Source of the DNA: Phytophthora hibernalis
Taxonomy: Eukaryota > Oomycota > Peronosporomycetes > Peronosporales > Peronosporaceae
Length of the DNA stretch: 64,000 bases
Direction: 5' to 3'
Assembly (NCBI GenBank): GCA_012656075.1
Contig: JAAKBF010000244.1
Span: 434,001 to 498,000 of the forward strand
Shown: in pieces, positions 45,633-57,833 of the stretch
Numbering within the stretch: the first letter of the stretch is position 1
Layout of the letters: each line of letters starts with the position of its first letter
The notes under the pieces: model-generated
The model's database searches: none
Seen by the model: the letters and a program-made list of their open reading frames with translations, nothing else
Told to the model about the DNA's origin: nothing
Program-made: the position numbers and the translations under genes

Positions 45633-46033
45633 GAATGGTGTGCAAAATCCTACGAGATAGTCATCTGCACCTTATTTACAACCGTGATCGGCTCCGTTCC
45701 AGTTCTGCATCGTGATTGCACCTCATCGCGCTGAAGTGCAGGTGTAACGTGTTGTACCAACTCGTCAAACGCATCGGCACTCATGCGCTAGTATCGCTTG
45801 AACTAGCCTTCTAGCAGCAGGCGCTCGCGGTGTCGTACCCAATCCAAACGCTTACGAGGTACGACGTCCTTGCGCGGGCATTCACGCTTCGGAAGGCGTG
45901 ATAGAGGATCATACCTCGAGCATGATCCGGTTAGGAACGCTCCTTAGGGATATTGTCCTGGCCACGAGAAAAGATACAACTAGTACTACCGGTACATGCA
46001 GTGAAAATGAAACGAAATGGCTGCTGTCACATA
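45633..46033. other. non-coding remainder of the Harbinger segment
   Basis: About 400 bp between the transposase and the 3' LTR of element F. No ORF, tRNA or repeat was recognised. Confidence 0.4.
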
Positions 46034-46967
46034 TGTCGTAGGATCTCACAGAAATTCTCACTACCAAACGGTATGAGTCCCACCACCAACACTCGCTTCC
46101 CTTGTCAGGTCAACGAGCGTTGGATCAGACCTGAAGACCAGGAACGATCCCTTACGACGGGTTGGATGTGAACCCTCTGTACACCTAGGTTGTATTAGGC
46201 CAACCCAATAACATGCACCACTAGCCACGAGCGAGGGCTATTATGCAATATTGCGCTTTCGCGCGAACCCCGCAGTCCCTCAGAAGAACGGGTACCGGCT
46301 GTCAAGCCTAATACGGGTTTGCCGAGGTAAAACCTCGGCGGGTAGTAAAATGTGTATGGAACACTCGGTTCCACTATAATATATGGCGAACGACGCTTCT
46401 CGTCGCTCCCAACACTCGGTTCCACTATAATATATGGCGAACGACGCTTCTCGTCGCTCCCAACACTCGGCCACTCTAATCTCTTGGGCTGACCAGCAAC
46501 AAACCCTCGGTTCAATGTACTTTGGGCTCGCTTATCAGCATCCCACAAGCCGAGCGTATCCAGACCCTAAGACAAGCTAGCTAGACTTACCGAAGACGGA
46601 CTTGACCCTTGGTGACTTGGGGGAAAGACTGCTGATTTATTTCTGTTCATCTATGGCTCTGAGAGCCTCTGTAGTCAATCCTATAGCTAGTCCTATATCT
46701 AAATACATATCCAGTGTGAACCGATACCAGAATGTGATCCTGTACCCGGCTCTATAAGGCCGAGGGTACGAAACTGAAATGGGTACAAACGAGGGTTCGT
46801 ACCCTCGGCCGGGATTTTATTATACCCGACCGAGGACTCGGTCACTAAACTATCGTGGTCACTGTGGTGCGGGAATGTAATCTGCCAATCAGGGCACGCC
46901 GGTCACTTTCCTTCAGCAAGGACAACCTTGCCGACTGGCGACCGATCGCCCAAAACCCAACACCACA
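46034..46967 (-). mobile_element. 3' LTR of element F, with polypurine tract
   Basis: 934 bp from TGTCGTAGGATC to CAACACCACA on the plus strand. It carries two copies of the 51-bp hairpin/TATA-like module (about 46360-46470). Immediately upstream in element sense is GAGGCGGGGGCAG (46970-46982 region, minus strand), a good polypurine tract for plus-strand priming. Confidence 0.87.
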
Positions 46968-47030
46968 ACTGCCCCCGCCTCGATGCAAGCTCCCACAAGT
47001 AGTGCGCGTCGTGGTTCACCTCTTCGCACC

Positions 47031-48948
47031 ATGGCTCATCCATCACGTCTTCTCTGCGACACCACCGCTCTCCGTGCCATCACTCCGAGCGACGAGGTAG
47101 GCTTCTCCCTTCATCACCTTAACCTCCTGCACTCCTTCTAACTCTTCGTTCCATCTTCCTTCGATATTACAGGCACGATCGCCGGACCCTGCTGATGCTC
47201 CTGTCGACGTTCCCGACCCTGTCGAACCTTCGGTACCGACTCCACAACATCTCGATGGTCCTCCGCCGGCTGATGATGGCGCAGCCGAAGGTTCACCGAT
47301 TCGCACGCCTCCGTCATCTCCAGAAGCTTCGCGTGTCCTGGCATACCTGCTGCGCGGTACTCCCGCGGCGGTCTCCGGACCCTTAGGCGCCCGAGGCACT
47401 CGTCTTGTCTCGGTCGGGTGTCAGACCGACACCTCTGGTGTCACTCCGCTCCCGTTGCTTCGACCGAGCCTTCGGTCTCTGCTCTGGTCGAGCAGTGTCT
47501 CCTCCAATTGGGTCAGCTCGTGGTTGGTGTGGCCCGTCAGCGTCCTCGGCGAGTCGATTCGTCGCTCGACAGCCGGATGGAGCAAGCCACAGACCTCGGT
47601 GAGGTTCTGAATGCTGCTGTGGCTCCCGCCCAACTTCCGCCGGGGAGGCTGAGCTCGTCGTCGACCTTCGTAACGAGGTGGGGAACTCAAGGCTCGGCTA
47701 GCTGACACCGAGGACCGTCTCCAAGCAGAAACGCGAGAACGCGAGCAGTTCGAGTGCTTCAGCACCAAGCTGCCAGCGACGAGAGTCGTACTCGTGACTC
47801 TCTGGATAACTTTCGTCAGTCTTACATCGCTCTCAAGGACGAGCATGAACAGGCGGCCGCGCACCTGCGTCAGGCCAACGCTGCCATCTCCGACCACGAC
47901 CGCATCGTGGGACTCTTGCACCATCGATCTTCCTAAGCTCTTCTTTCCATCGTTCAAGTATCACTGCGGATAACATCGACTGGGAGTTGCTCGGACTCTC
48001 TCCTCCGAGCACCACTTCGAAGCGCAGTCGGAGTGAGTCTTCGGAGAGCTTGGAGGACGGAGATCACGAGGCCAAGGGGGCCCAAGCCTCCAGCGCAGGC
48101 CGCGTCGGCTGCGGGTGATGCCTCCGAGGATTCGGACGACCTGCCGTCGGTATCCCAACGTCGAAGGAATCGGCGCAAGCGTCTCCGGCAGCAAGCATCC
48201 CAAGTTCTGCCACCGCAGGCGACGCCGGCGTATCCTCCACACGTTCCGTCAGGACTGCCGAAGTCGACCCTTCCTGCCAGCAAACGGTGGGTCGTCCATC
48301 TAAGAGTTTAGGTGCCCCAGCTCGCGGACACGCGCCCAAGCCCTCGGTCAGTACGCCGCCACCTCTCCAGGCGTCTGGGCTTCCTGCTGGATCGCCACAG
48401 ATTCCCTCGGTCAGTTCGTCGCCGGGGTCGCAGCCGCCATCGCCTCCTGTAGGGTCCCCACCGAGTCCTCCGCCTGGTTCTCCACCTGCATCGCCGCCTG
48501 TATCTCCGCCGAGTGGCTCGCTTCCAAGTCCTCCACCTGGCTCTCCACCGAGTCCTCCATCTGGATCTCCACCTGGGTCTCCGTCTGATCTCCACCTGGA
48601 TCTCCGTCGAGTCCTGATGCGCCCTCCCGTCATCCATTCAACACGACTTTCGTGCCGTGCAATTCCCCGGTACCGCTATTCGTACCTCGTGGTATGACAG
48701 AGGCGGAGGTAATTTCGGGCATCATGGTGGATACGTCCTTGGCTCCAAGTTCGATCGTAGCTCCGTGGGCCCCTCAGGCTTTGGTTACTGCTCCTCCAGG
48801 ACCAGGGGATGATGAAGGTAAGGACGAAGGCCAGACCGAGGAATCAGCTGCCCCTGCTGCCACTCTAACATCCAACGGCGGGTCTGTGTCTGGCCAGACA
48901 TCGAACCTGGATGTATTGGCCGACTTAGCTTCTTCCGCCGACATCTAG
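47031..48948 (+). pseudogene. antisense additional ORF of family 2 Gypsy, copy 2
   Basis: ATG 47031 starts MAHPSRLLCDTTALRAITPS, matching copy 1 apart from a 6-base deletion. An intron (47097-47172, GTAGGC...ATTACAG, 76 bp) must be removed to reach exon 2 (ARSPDPADAPVDV... YLLRGTPAAVSGPLGARG... CQTDTSGV). A base missing near 47445 and further shifts break it. A coiled coil (FRQSYIALKDEHEQAAAHLR), DIDWELLGLSPPS, a basic RRRNRRKRLRQQ patch, a long SPPPGSPP proline-rich tract (48360-48600) and a C-terminal part ending LDVLADLASSADI (stop at 48948) follow. It is tail-to-tail with the chromodomain at 49335. Function unknown. It lies inside the element's span but on the opposite strand. Confidence 0.7.
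47097..47172 (+). other. intron 1 of antisense ORF copy 2
   Basis: 76-bp GT-AG intron. Not a multiple of three: unspliced, the frame stops at once, while splicing joins MAHP...TPSDE to ARSPDPADAP in frame, as in copy 1. Confidence 0.72.
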
Positions 48949-49334
48949 ACCTCGGTCTTGGGCCGTTGCGCTTCGTCATTCATTCCTCTTGCTACTCTCA
49001 CGCTGTCCGAGCTCCGTAGTTCATTACGGGCGTAGTTCAGGCTCCAGTAATTCCACTTAATCCAAATCCACTTCGAGTTCGAGTTCGTTCACATCATATA
49101 CACATATACAAACTATAATGCAGTAGTCATCTTCGTCTGAAGCTACGGGCTGCATAATCCCTTAGGCAGTTCTTCTCGTCACTTCTCATCCATAAACCGA
49201 GCCTTCTAGGAGACTTGGTCGTTCAGTGATCAGTGACTTCCATTCTGGTACAGTCTCACGTTTCGTCTGCTTCTACGGGCTGTACCAACCCCGTAGGCAG
49301 TTCAATCCTTGGTAGCGGTTCGAGCTAGTCCTCG

Positions 49335-51310
49335 TCAGTTACGTGAACCATTTGGAGTCGTCGTTCGCAGCGTCGAATCCGCAGATAGTCGTAAAGCAAC
49401 CCGCCGCACGACAAGTTCAATGCTGGTTCCCAGGTAGGATCGTGATGGCCGACCCACTTCACCTTGAATTCTCTGACAGCGATTAGTGCTCGTCGTTAGC
49501 GGTGATTGATCGTCCAGAATAGCCTCTACTTCGTATTCGCCTGCCACTCTGTCAGGCTCCCAGCTATTTTCTGGTAACAGCTCCTCGTCAAAATCAATCC
49601 TCGTATCCTCGGTCACCTCAGCTGTCAGCTGACTCCTCGGTCGGTCGCCATATTCGTTCACCGCCTTGAGCCGCGAGACATGCACCACTGGGTAGAACCG
49701 ATAACCACTCTGATCCGGCAGCTCTAGTTCATATGCGAACTCTTCGACTTTTTCTTGATCCGGAATGGTCCGTGCCACCGATGTGCTAGCTTCTTGGTCA
49801 ATCCTGGTTTCACGCGCTCCATGTAGAGCCACACCCTGCTCCCAGACTTGAATAGAGACCTCGGTGCTTCTTCAGTAGGTTCGGGAGACGCCCCAGTCTC
49901 TTCCTGCCCGGTGTCCGAGGCTTCGTTCCCGTCGGTTTCCGTCGTTGTCCCCTGCCTTTCGGAATCCAATTGTACCTCTGATCCGTCGCGATTCGGTGCT
50001 ACTATGTTCTCGCTGTCACTCGCTGGAATCCTCGATACTGCTGCTGCTTCACGTCGGTTAAGCGACTCGTTGTGTTCGCGGGCTCTCCGATCCTTCTCGA
50101 CCTTCTGGTACTCCATCGCCATTTTCCATGCGGTTTCTTGTTGCCGGTTCACTTCTCGGCGTGATGCTAGTGCATCGGTTTGCCCTCGGGATCCTCGTTT
50201 TAGTGACGACGACATTGCTCGCAGCGTAGACCGAGCATCCCACCCATGAACGAGGTAGAACGGAGTATCCTTCCGAGTGCCGTCCTGAGAGTTGTTGATA
50301 GCGAAGACAAGTCGTGCGGCGATCTCGTCCCAGTCTTGTTGCAACGGGTCTTCTGCATACACTCGCACTGACTGCATCACGGTCTTGACTGATCGTTCTT
50401 GCTGCCCGTTTGCTTGCGGACGATAACTCAACGTGGCCCTCGACCGAGATTGCATCATCTCAGCGAACGCTTGGAAAACCTCACTCATGAACCGAGGGTC
50501 TCGGTCATGGCGAATCATCGTTGGTGCTCCGAACCTTCGGTAGACACACTCCTCGAATGCCTGTGCAACTTTTAATACAGTAGTATCTGACATGGCTTTC
50601 CCCATAACGAATCCCGTGAACGAGCATTGGAACAGTAGCAACGCGGTATTCCCTCGCCGAGATTTCGGTAATGGTATGACGAAATCCATCGACACCAGCT
50701 AGAATGGTCTCTCGACTAGCACATTCCCAGGAGAGTACCCTCTGAGCTGCGGTCGACTTTTGCTCGAGCTGCAGTCTGGGCAGGACTGCACATGCCGCTC
50801 AACGTCTGCGGACAGTCCAATCCAATAATAGTCCATTTTCGCTCGGTGGTATGTTTGACCGATACCTTGGTGGCCACCTTCCAACAAGTCATGGCAGCTC
50901 TGTAATACTTCATGAATCATTGTTGCGGGTACCACCAGTCGCATCTTGGTCTCCTCTTGGTTTTCGTTAGTCCACCGACGGTTCGCTCCGATAATATACA
51001 GCACACCGTCCTCGCTTAGCGCAAACTTGTCTGCCATTTTCCATGCATCTCTCGCTGCACTGTAACTCAGGCTAGCTTCCTCGTCTCGGAGAGCGGCCTT
51101 GAGGTTTGCCCACCTCAGCTCCTCGTCCTGGGCAGCGAGATCCTTCGTCTTCGCTCTTCTTGAATGGTTACCGGGTCCACATCGTCTGCATTTGGCTGGC
51201 CTCGTTCGTTTATAGCTCGATTTCTGCTTCGTTCTGAGTCTCTGAGCCTCATCTGCTTCGTCTCGTCGTGTTGCGTCGTCCTGACCCATCACCGAGGGCT
51301 CGTTCGCCAA
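49335..51310 (-). pseudogene. integrase with chromodomain, element F
   Basis: The HHCC module (HDLLEGGHQGIGQTYH...CPDC) is at 50800-50920. One in-frame TAG in RPF*LVSMDFV (about 50700) replaces the Gln seen in A. The DDE core follows: SMDFVIPLPK, IRHDRDPRFMSE, YRPQANGQQERS. Post-core PFYLVHGWDARSTLRAM and a linker rich in Glu/Arg lead to SRVWLYMERVKPGLTKKL. A shift near 49760 enters the chromodomain part (YRFYPVVHVSRLK, EVEAILDDQ), which is damaged after SPLTTST. Apart from the TAG, the core is intact and retains its catalytic residues. Confidence 0.9.
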
Positions 51311-51438
51311 CCGGACACGCTTCTTCTGTGCTCTCTCTTGTCAACGGGTGGTCGTGACGGTTATGTAATCCGGAACTTCCCTCACAAAATCGAAAAACGA
51401 TTTGTTACAGGGTGCTTGGCGGGCCACGCGAGTCTGGG

Positions 51439-51990
51439 CTAGGTTGACCGACGCTCTCCGTCGGTGGCCGCTTCACCAAGTGTTGGCGTGGTGACCTCCG
51501 GCGAAGGCTCGTAGATGACTTCATCGATTCGGTTGAGCTCGATTAACTCTGTTTTCCTGGTTTCGGCCGAAACCACGCTTGACTGTTTGCTGTTGAGAGC
51601 TTCTGTAGCTAACGAGTCTGCAGCTGCATTGAACTCTCGGATCACGTGGAGATATTTCACCGACCGAAGCTTGGCTGTGAGTTCTCGGTGGTGGTTGAGT
51701 TGGGCCATCAGAGTTTCCTTCCGACAGGCCATCACCCCTAGGGACTGCTGGATTGCGAGTCTCGAGTCTCCCACCACAATTAAATTCTCGGTGCCCTGCT
51801 CCAGCGCTGTCAAGACACCATGTTCATACCGGCGTACTCAGCGAGGTTTACTGTGGTGGTCTCGAAATATGCACTCGCAGCCGTCACTACCGTCAATTCT
51901 GGTAATTTTCATAATATCCAGGAGCAAATACCATACCCGCCATTCTTCTCCGTCTTGGCTGAGCCATCAAAAGACATCACCACGCCATTG
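51439..51990 (-). pseudogene. archaeal-type RNase H, element F
   Basis: MSFDGSAKTEKNGGYGICSW, then VNLAEYAGM, then LIVVGDSRLAIQQSLGVMAC and AAADSLATEAL give the D-E-D pattern and overall order of an RVT_3/archaeal-type RNase H, in three frames. The usual Ty3 RNase H between RT and this domain is absent: the RT thumb end (FLGALNYYSRFIQ) is followed within about 30 residues by FDGSAK. This is a deletion relative to element A. Confidence 0.72.
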
Positions 51991-52079
51991 TAATCCCTCG
52001 GGTCCATTCGAGCAGTCGGTGATCCCCGTTACAGGCAGCCCCGTAGACTGCAAAGTCTTGTATGAATCTGCTGTAATAG

Positions 52080-53309
52080 TTCAACGCACCGAGGAATGAC
52101 TGCATGCCTTTCGGGAACGGCAGCTCCGTCACTATCTTCAACTTCTTCGGATCGGCCCGAATCCGTCGGCCGACACTTCATGCGACAGAAAATCCACTCG
52201 GCCTTGTACAAAAATCCTCTTCGTGAAACTCACACTTATTCGACACTCACCAAACCGTTGGAGCAGGCGGTCTAGGGTGGCGAGACAAGAGTCAAACGTC
52301 TCGGAGCCGAAACAATTATCGTCCACGAACGATCGCCGATCGAACACTGGCACCAACGAGGATTCGTCTGCTTCCCTGTGGAGAACATATCCGCTACAGG
52401 GCTGTTCACCAGTTGGGTCACCGCGTCGAGCGTCACCGAGGATTCGCGGCCAGCCTCAAACTTGGTCGTAAAAGCTGTCGAAACCTCGGACAGTTCTGCA
52501 GAACCGTCGGTCACCCCTGTTCTTACAGCTTCAGCGGCTGCCTCAGCGGACCGCATCCACTCAGAGAACTGGTTCCAACCGCCTTTGGGCTGAACGAACC
52601 CGCATAGAGCATTGTCGATCATTCGTTGGTATATCATCGGTGCGTTCTTCAGGCCAAACGGCATACGCAGCCACTCGAAGTGGCCGAGTGCACAAACGAA
52701 GGCCGAGATTTTCCGAGCTCTCATCGTCATCATTATTGCCCACAATCCGCTAGCTGCATCTAAAGAGCAGAACCACAGGTAGGCTTCTGGGTCCGTTAAC
52801 AAATCGTCGACCAGCGGCATGGCATACTCCATGATCGCGGTGATCGCATTCACCATCTTGTAATCAATGCACAGGCGAATATCAACGCCGTTCTTCTTCA
52901 GCACAATCACAATCGGGGATGCCCAAGGGCTGTCCGAGAACGCCACCAACCGAGCTTTCAACAAGCCTTTCAGTAACTCGTATAACTTCTTCAGGTGTTT
53001 CAGCGGTGTACGCCGAGCCCTCTGTTTTATCGGAGGGTGCCCCTGGACATCGATATCGCATACCACGCTATCGGCTGGCGGCGGCAGAGCGTTTTCGCTC
53101 GAAATCATGATCTGCTCGTGCTTCTGTAACACGTAGATCAATGCTCGTTGCTGCTCTGACGTGACCTTCGGGCTCGCTACATTGGGTCCTGTATAGTCCA
53201 AAACCGTCTCCGAGGCTTCGGTCAGGTCAGGGAGGAATGCCAACTCATGTGCGTAATCGGTCAACTCGATTTCGTTTGCCACATGCTCGGCCACACCGAG
53301 CATCGTCAA
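52080..53309 (-). pseudogene. reverse transcriptase, element F
   Basis: One 345-codon frame (53309-52272) holds the pre-RT motif YAHELAFLPDLTE, CDIDVQGHPPIKQRAR, the fingers SPWASPIVIVLKKNGVDIR, the first catalytic Asp in FCSLDAASGLWAIMM and GHFEWLRMPFGLKNAPMIYQ. After about 85 extra residues the second catalytic motif is FVDD (52318-52329, in a shifted frame), followed by ECRISVSFTKRIFVQGRVDF. This is the most complete RT in the window. Confidence 0.92.
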
Positions 53310-53349
53310 TGTCGACAGCGACGCCAGCGGAAACGCCAGTCGTAAGCGC

Positions 53350-54885
53350 TACAAACACCGACTCCAGACGTAGCTCTCCGAATCTTCGGTGACCACGGAT
53401 TCCGGTGCCTCGCTGGTAATTACCTCGCCGTCACCCCTGTCCGAGGATTCGGACGTGGTTGAATCCTCACCTTCCTCGTTTTCCATGTCCATAGCCATCC
53501 TGTCCGAGGTTACCAGAGTAACGGTTACTGTCGAGTGGTCGCACTCACTCGGCTGTGCGTGGCACTCTTCACCGCTCTGTAGACGATCCACCCGATGCCC
53601 ATCTTGGTGCGCTATCGGTCGGGAATCTTCCGAGGCGTCGGATATTACCGCCGCTCGACTGCTGGTGGTTGACTGGCTAACCACTGCTCGTACAGTTTGC
53701 TTTCACGCTTCAGTAATGTGTCATCACGACACTCAGCGAACGCCAGCACTTGCCATTCGTCGTACTTCGCCGATCGTAGCCGGGTGTAGCCACGCCCTTG
53801 CGGGAGATCGCCACGTGGTACCCATAGTACCATCGACTCGTGGTTTGTACAGTGAGCAACTCTCGGTGACACATTAGTCAGCTGGATAATCGCTGGTTGT
53901 CCCCGTTGAAACCTCGTCACCGTCGGCACAAGATTCCCAATCCGGCGAATCCACACCTCGTGGGTGTTCAGAGGAGGACGTCGTCGAGGTAACTTGAACT
54001 CGCGCCACTCTAGTCCGGCGACCGACAAATCCTCGGTTGGGCCACCGGTCACTTGTAGACCGTATACCGGAGCATCGTCCGCGTTCTGGGACTTCACCAG
54101 GGGGACCATAACTTGATCCGGTCACCGGGCCGTACCATGGAACAAGTCTATCCGCACTCCGGCTGGTATCATGAAGTCCGTTCCGAGGACTACATCGACT
54201 CCGGCGCTATGATCCATAATCCACAACTCGAATTCATACACTCGCTCCCACCCGAGGGTGATCTTAACGAGTGCTCGGCGGCGCGTCTCCATCACCCCTG
54301 GATTGATTCCTCTAACCTCCAGACTACGACCGTGGTCTGAAACCTCCCGCACGCGTAGTCTCTTCGCATAGGAAGCTGAGATCACGCTCACATTCGCTCC
54401 TGTGTCGAGAAGAATTCTCGTTCTCGCGTCATCCACTGCCCCGTTTACCATGGCACGCACTCGCTTCCTCTTGTCGTAGCGTTGGGACGACCACCACCCC
54501 ATCCTCTCGCCAGACAACAACTTGATTGCCTGGCCGAGACTTCGAGGCTCGTGCTCAGTCACAGCCATACTTGCGATTGAAGCCTCGGTAACCGTACCAG
54601 TAGCTTCTTCTTCACATTTCACATTCACTTCACTCTCACCGAGGCTTTCACCTCTCTCTTCTCCATTTTCCGTCGATTTCACATAATCCATATTCAAGTC
54701 ATCAGGCCGTTTGCACGAACCCGTGAACGCAAACAAATAGTCGGCGTCCAGTGCAGGTTCGGCTAACTGTGGCAGTCCGATTGAGACCAACCCAGTTTCA
54801 GTTGGAGGGCTGCCTAGTTTAAATGACTCCCATTGACCAATTATTGAAGTTCTGGTGAGAGGTCTTTCTTCTCCACCTTCGCCTT
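53350..54885 (-). pseudogene. aspartic protease and linker, element F
   Basis: ILLDTGANVSVISASYAKRL (about 54400) is the catalytic DTGA. GVDVVLGTDFMIPAGVRIDL ends the fold near 54150. A shift at about 54120 leads to the linker (THEVWIRRIGNLVPTVTR, MVLWVPRGDLPQGRGYTRL; 54109-53645) and then an acidic Ser/Thr/Glu segment to 53350. The arrangement is the same as in element B. Confidence 0.87.
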
Positions 54886-57218
54886 CAGAAGTGACGCCAG
54901 CTCGTTGAATTCTTCGCATCTTCCTGCATCGTGGACTTGCTTGTACATCTTGCACCTCTTGAAACAATAGTGTGCAGAGTGTGTGAGTCCACCACAGGCG
55001 GCACACGGGCCATATTGGCGGCGACCGCCACGTCCGCCGAGACCTCGGTTGTCTCGGTCGTGCGGTTATTGGTTATTCCCAATCTTCGGCCGGCGTTTGT
55101 CAGCCCGGGCAAACGTTCCCTCGGCGGCGTGGCGACGCTCCGAATCATTCGCAGCAGCCACATGATCGTGGTCTTCATCCGACGCATATTCGTCGTCCGA
55201 GTACCTATCCGAGCCTCGGTCGTCATTGCTAGGGTAGTACTCCGGGTCGTAACCCTCGGTATCATCATAACCCCACTCGATGTCTCTGCAGGTTCTCCTC
55301 GCGGGTCGACCGAGCCATCCACCTTCAACGCAGCGACCATGTCTGTCAGTGCTTCAGCTAAGGTGACCCTCGGTCGGTATGGACGATCATCTCGACGTCG
55401 GTTGTCATCCCGATACCGATCTTCCCGACGACGACCATCATCTCTGTCACGCCGGTAGGGGTTCCGCGAATCCTCGGCGCGCCCATCGTCACGGCGACGA
55501 CTATCATCTTGGCCTTTGGGGCGTCGTACCGAGGACTCGCGTCTCCTTTTTCGCTCGCGGCGTCGGAGGATATCGTTTATCATGTCTTCCAGGTCGTGGA
55601 TATTCTTGACTCGCACGTGCCACAGACGTTCTTCCAAGGCTCGGTCTTCACACGTACCGAGGAAGTGTTCAACATGGTCCTTGGCTTCGCGACCGCCGTG
55701 CTCGAATTGTACTCCGGCATTCCTGGCGTAACCATTGAGCCGGTTCAGATAGTCGCAAACATGCTCCTTCTCTTCACACCTCGCCGAGTAGTACCGTGCT
55801 TTCGCCGATTGATTAAATCGGGAACAGTAGTACTTGATGAACGCATCACTCAACAATTTCCACGTTCGTCTCGTCTTCCGCGGGAGTTGCCGGTACCAAT
55901 GCGGGGCGCCACCTTGGAGGCTCAGCTCGAACGCCATACACCATTCATTCGGTGGCGTGTGCGTTCCCTTCATCTCGTAGATGAAGGCTCGGAGCCATCG
56001 CATGGACTTCTCGCTCTTGTCTCGGAGGCCGAAATAGCGTTTGATATTGCCCAACGGGAGGTGCGTGGCGATTTCAAGCCTCGGTGTGGAACTCTCGTTC
56101 TCCTTCGAGCTGAGCTCACGGATTTGGCGTGCCCATTCTCCAGTCACGCCACCCCTTTGGTCTTCGACGTCGAACGAATCATCGTCCGAGGAGTCGTCGC
56201 GCGTATCGAAGCGTCGGTCCGTCGTCCGACCTGTACTTCGGCCCGCCGTCGGAGCGGTCTGCGTAATCTCGGATCTTTTTGCCAATCGCTCGGTACGGTC
56301 CACTGACCGAGGTTACCATGTGCGAATCTTGAAAGTACGCCGAAGCGGTCTCTTTCGCTGAAAACACACCCGTCCCGACCGACTTCTCTGGCAGTCGCCC
56401 AGGAGTTGTCGGTAGCGGGACCTCGATGGATCCGTCCCCTCGGTCGTGCGTGAGAGGCCCGTCCGACGATTGAAGCCCGGCTCAGGCACACCGCAAATCG
56501 TCCGAAGTTTCTGATTCCACTTACGCAGCGAGAGCGCGGCATCTTCGATCGACCAACCTTGAAGGTCGGCTTCGGTGGATAGCGCTTGAGGCTCGCAACC
56601 CATAGCACGGAACAGTTGCACTGTGTCATCGGCTACCTGCCGGATGCTCCACGATTCCACTGGAACGACCAATTCTGCCCCGAGTTCCATCCACACAGCT
56701 TGTCGAATTGATTTTGGCGCAAAGGCCCGCATCCACTTGCCCTTCGTCATCATCACCACCATGCGTCTCCCAAAACCTTGTTGGCCGTCAGAGTGTCTCC
56801 ATTAACTGGAGGCCGGCTACCGGTCGACCGAGAACTCGCGTCCTCGGTCATCGTCAGCGATCGGAGATCGCCGAGTCCATCTTCGTTGTCTTCGTGAGCT
56901 GGTTCAGGACCAGCCACTTCGTCCAACTCCTCGGTGAGGTTTCGCGCGAGCGACTCACCCCTCCGCTACGTCCTACTGAGACGGTAGCGGCTTCTGAAAC
57001 CTCGGACATCGCTGTCCCTTCTTCCAGGTATTCGTCTTCATCATATTCCTTGGCTTCAGAAAAGTCCATCCGCTCGTCGAAGCTGTCCGAACGCTCGTTG
57101 ATCGACTACAAATTACTTGGGGTCGCGAGTGTTGGACCGGACCGCACCGAACCCTCGAGACGCCCTTCGCTCGACTTCATGTGTGTTGCTGGTACCGCTG
57201 ACTTCGCTCCTCTCGCCA
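54886..57218 (-). pseudogene. Gag polyprotein, element F
   Basis: ATG 57218 starts MARGAKSAVPATHMKSSEGR. Shifts lead to the acidic MDFSEAKEYDEDEYLEE section (57069), then KGKWMRAFAPKSIRQAVW (56740) and a 472-codon frame (56303-54885). That frame carries the Retrotrans_gag core (SMRWLRAFIYEMKGTHTPP, FIKYYCSRFNQSAKARYYS, EKEHVCDYLNRLNGYAR) and an Arg/Asp-rich basic tail. The CCHC knuckle CAACGGLTHSAHYC lies near 54980 in a shifted frame. Confidence 0.87.
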
Positions 57219-57322
57219 TTTTCTCTCTTCTTCTTCTCTTGTCTTCTCTCGAATGCTCGTGAGGGTAAGAACCTATATACAACCAAGACACACAGAAAGT
57301 CACTCCCAATCCCGGATCGCGG

Positions 57323-57833
57323 CTCCCAACACTCGGCCACTCTAATCTCTTGGACTGACCAGCAACAAACCCTCGGTTCAATGTACTTTGGGCTCGCTTA
57401 TCAGCATCCCACAAGCCGAGCGTATCCAGACCCTAAGATAAGCTAGCTAGACTTACCGAAGACGGACTTGACCCTTGGTGACTTGGGGGAAGACTGCTGA
57501 TTTATTTGTGTTGATCTATGGCTCTGAGAGCCTCTGTAGTCAATCCTATAGCTAGTCCTATATCTAAATACATATCCAGTGTGAACCGATCCCCGTATGT
57601 GATCCTGTACTCGGCTCTATTAGACCGAGGGTACGAAACTTAAATGGATACAAACGAGGGTTCGTACTCTCGGCCGGGATTTTATTATACCCGACCAAGC
57701 CTCGGTCACTAAACTATCGTGGTCACTGTGGCGCGGGGAATGTAATCCGCCAATTAGGGCACGCCGATCACTTTCCTTCAGCAAGGGCAACCTTGCCGAC
57801 TGGCGACCGAGCGCCCCAAAACTCAACACCACA
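57323..57833 (-). mobile_element. partial 5' LTR of element F
   Basis: Only the outer 510 bp of the LTR remain. A deletion runs from inside the PBS (TCCCGGATCGCGGC retained, 57309-57323) to the middle of the LTR at TCCCAACACTCGG, removing the LTR end next to the PBS and one hairpin module. The outer border is CAACACCACA at 57833. Confidence 0.82.

Larger units (their letters stand above)
46034..57833 (-). mobile_element. Gypsy family 2 element F, near complete, 11.8 kb
   Basis: On the minus strand: partial 5' LTR (57833-57323), gag, zinc knuckle, protease, RT, archaeal-type RNase H, integrase, chromodomain, then an ORF on the opposite strand and a full 3' LTR (46967-46034). Both LTRs and all coding domains except the Ty3 RNase H/connection are present, but frames are broken at many single-base sites. 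No target-site duplication was found (ACATA left, ATAAC right). Confidence 0.9.
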
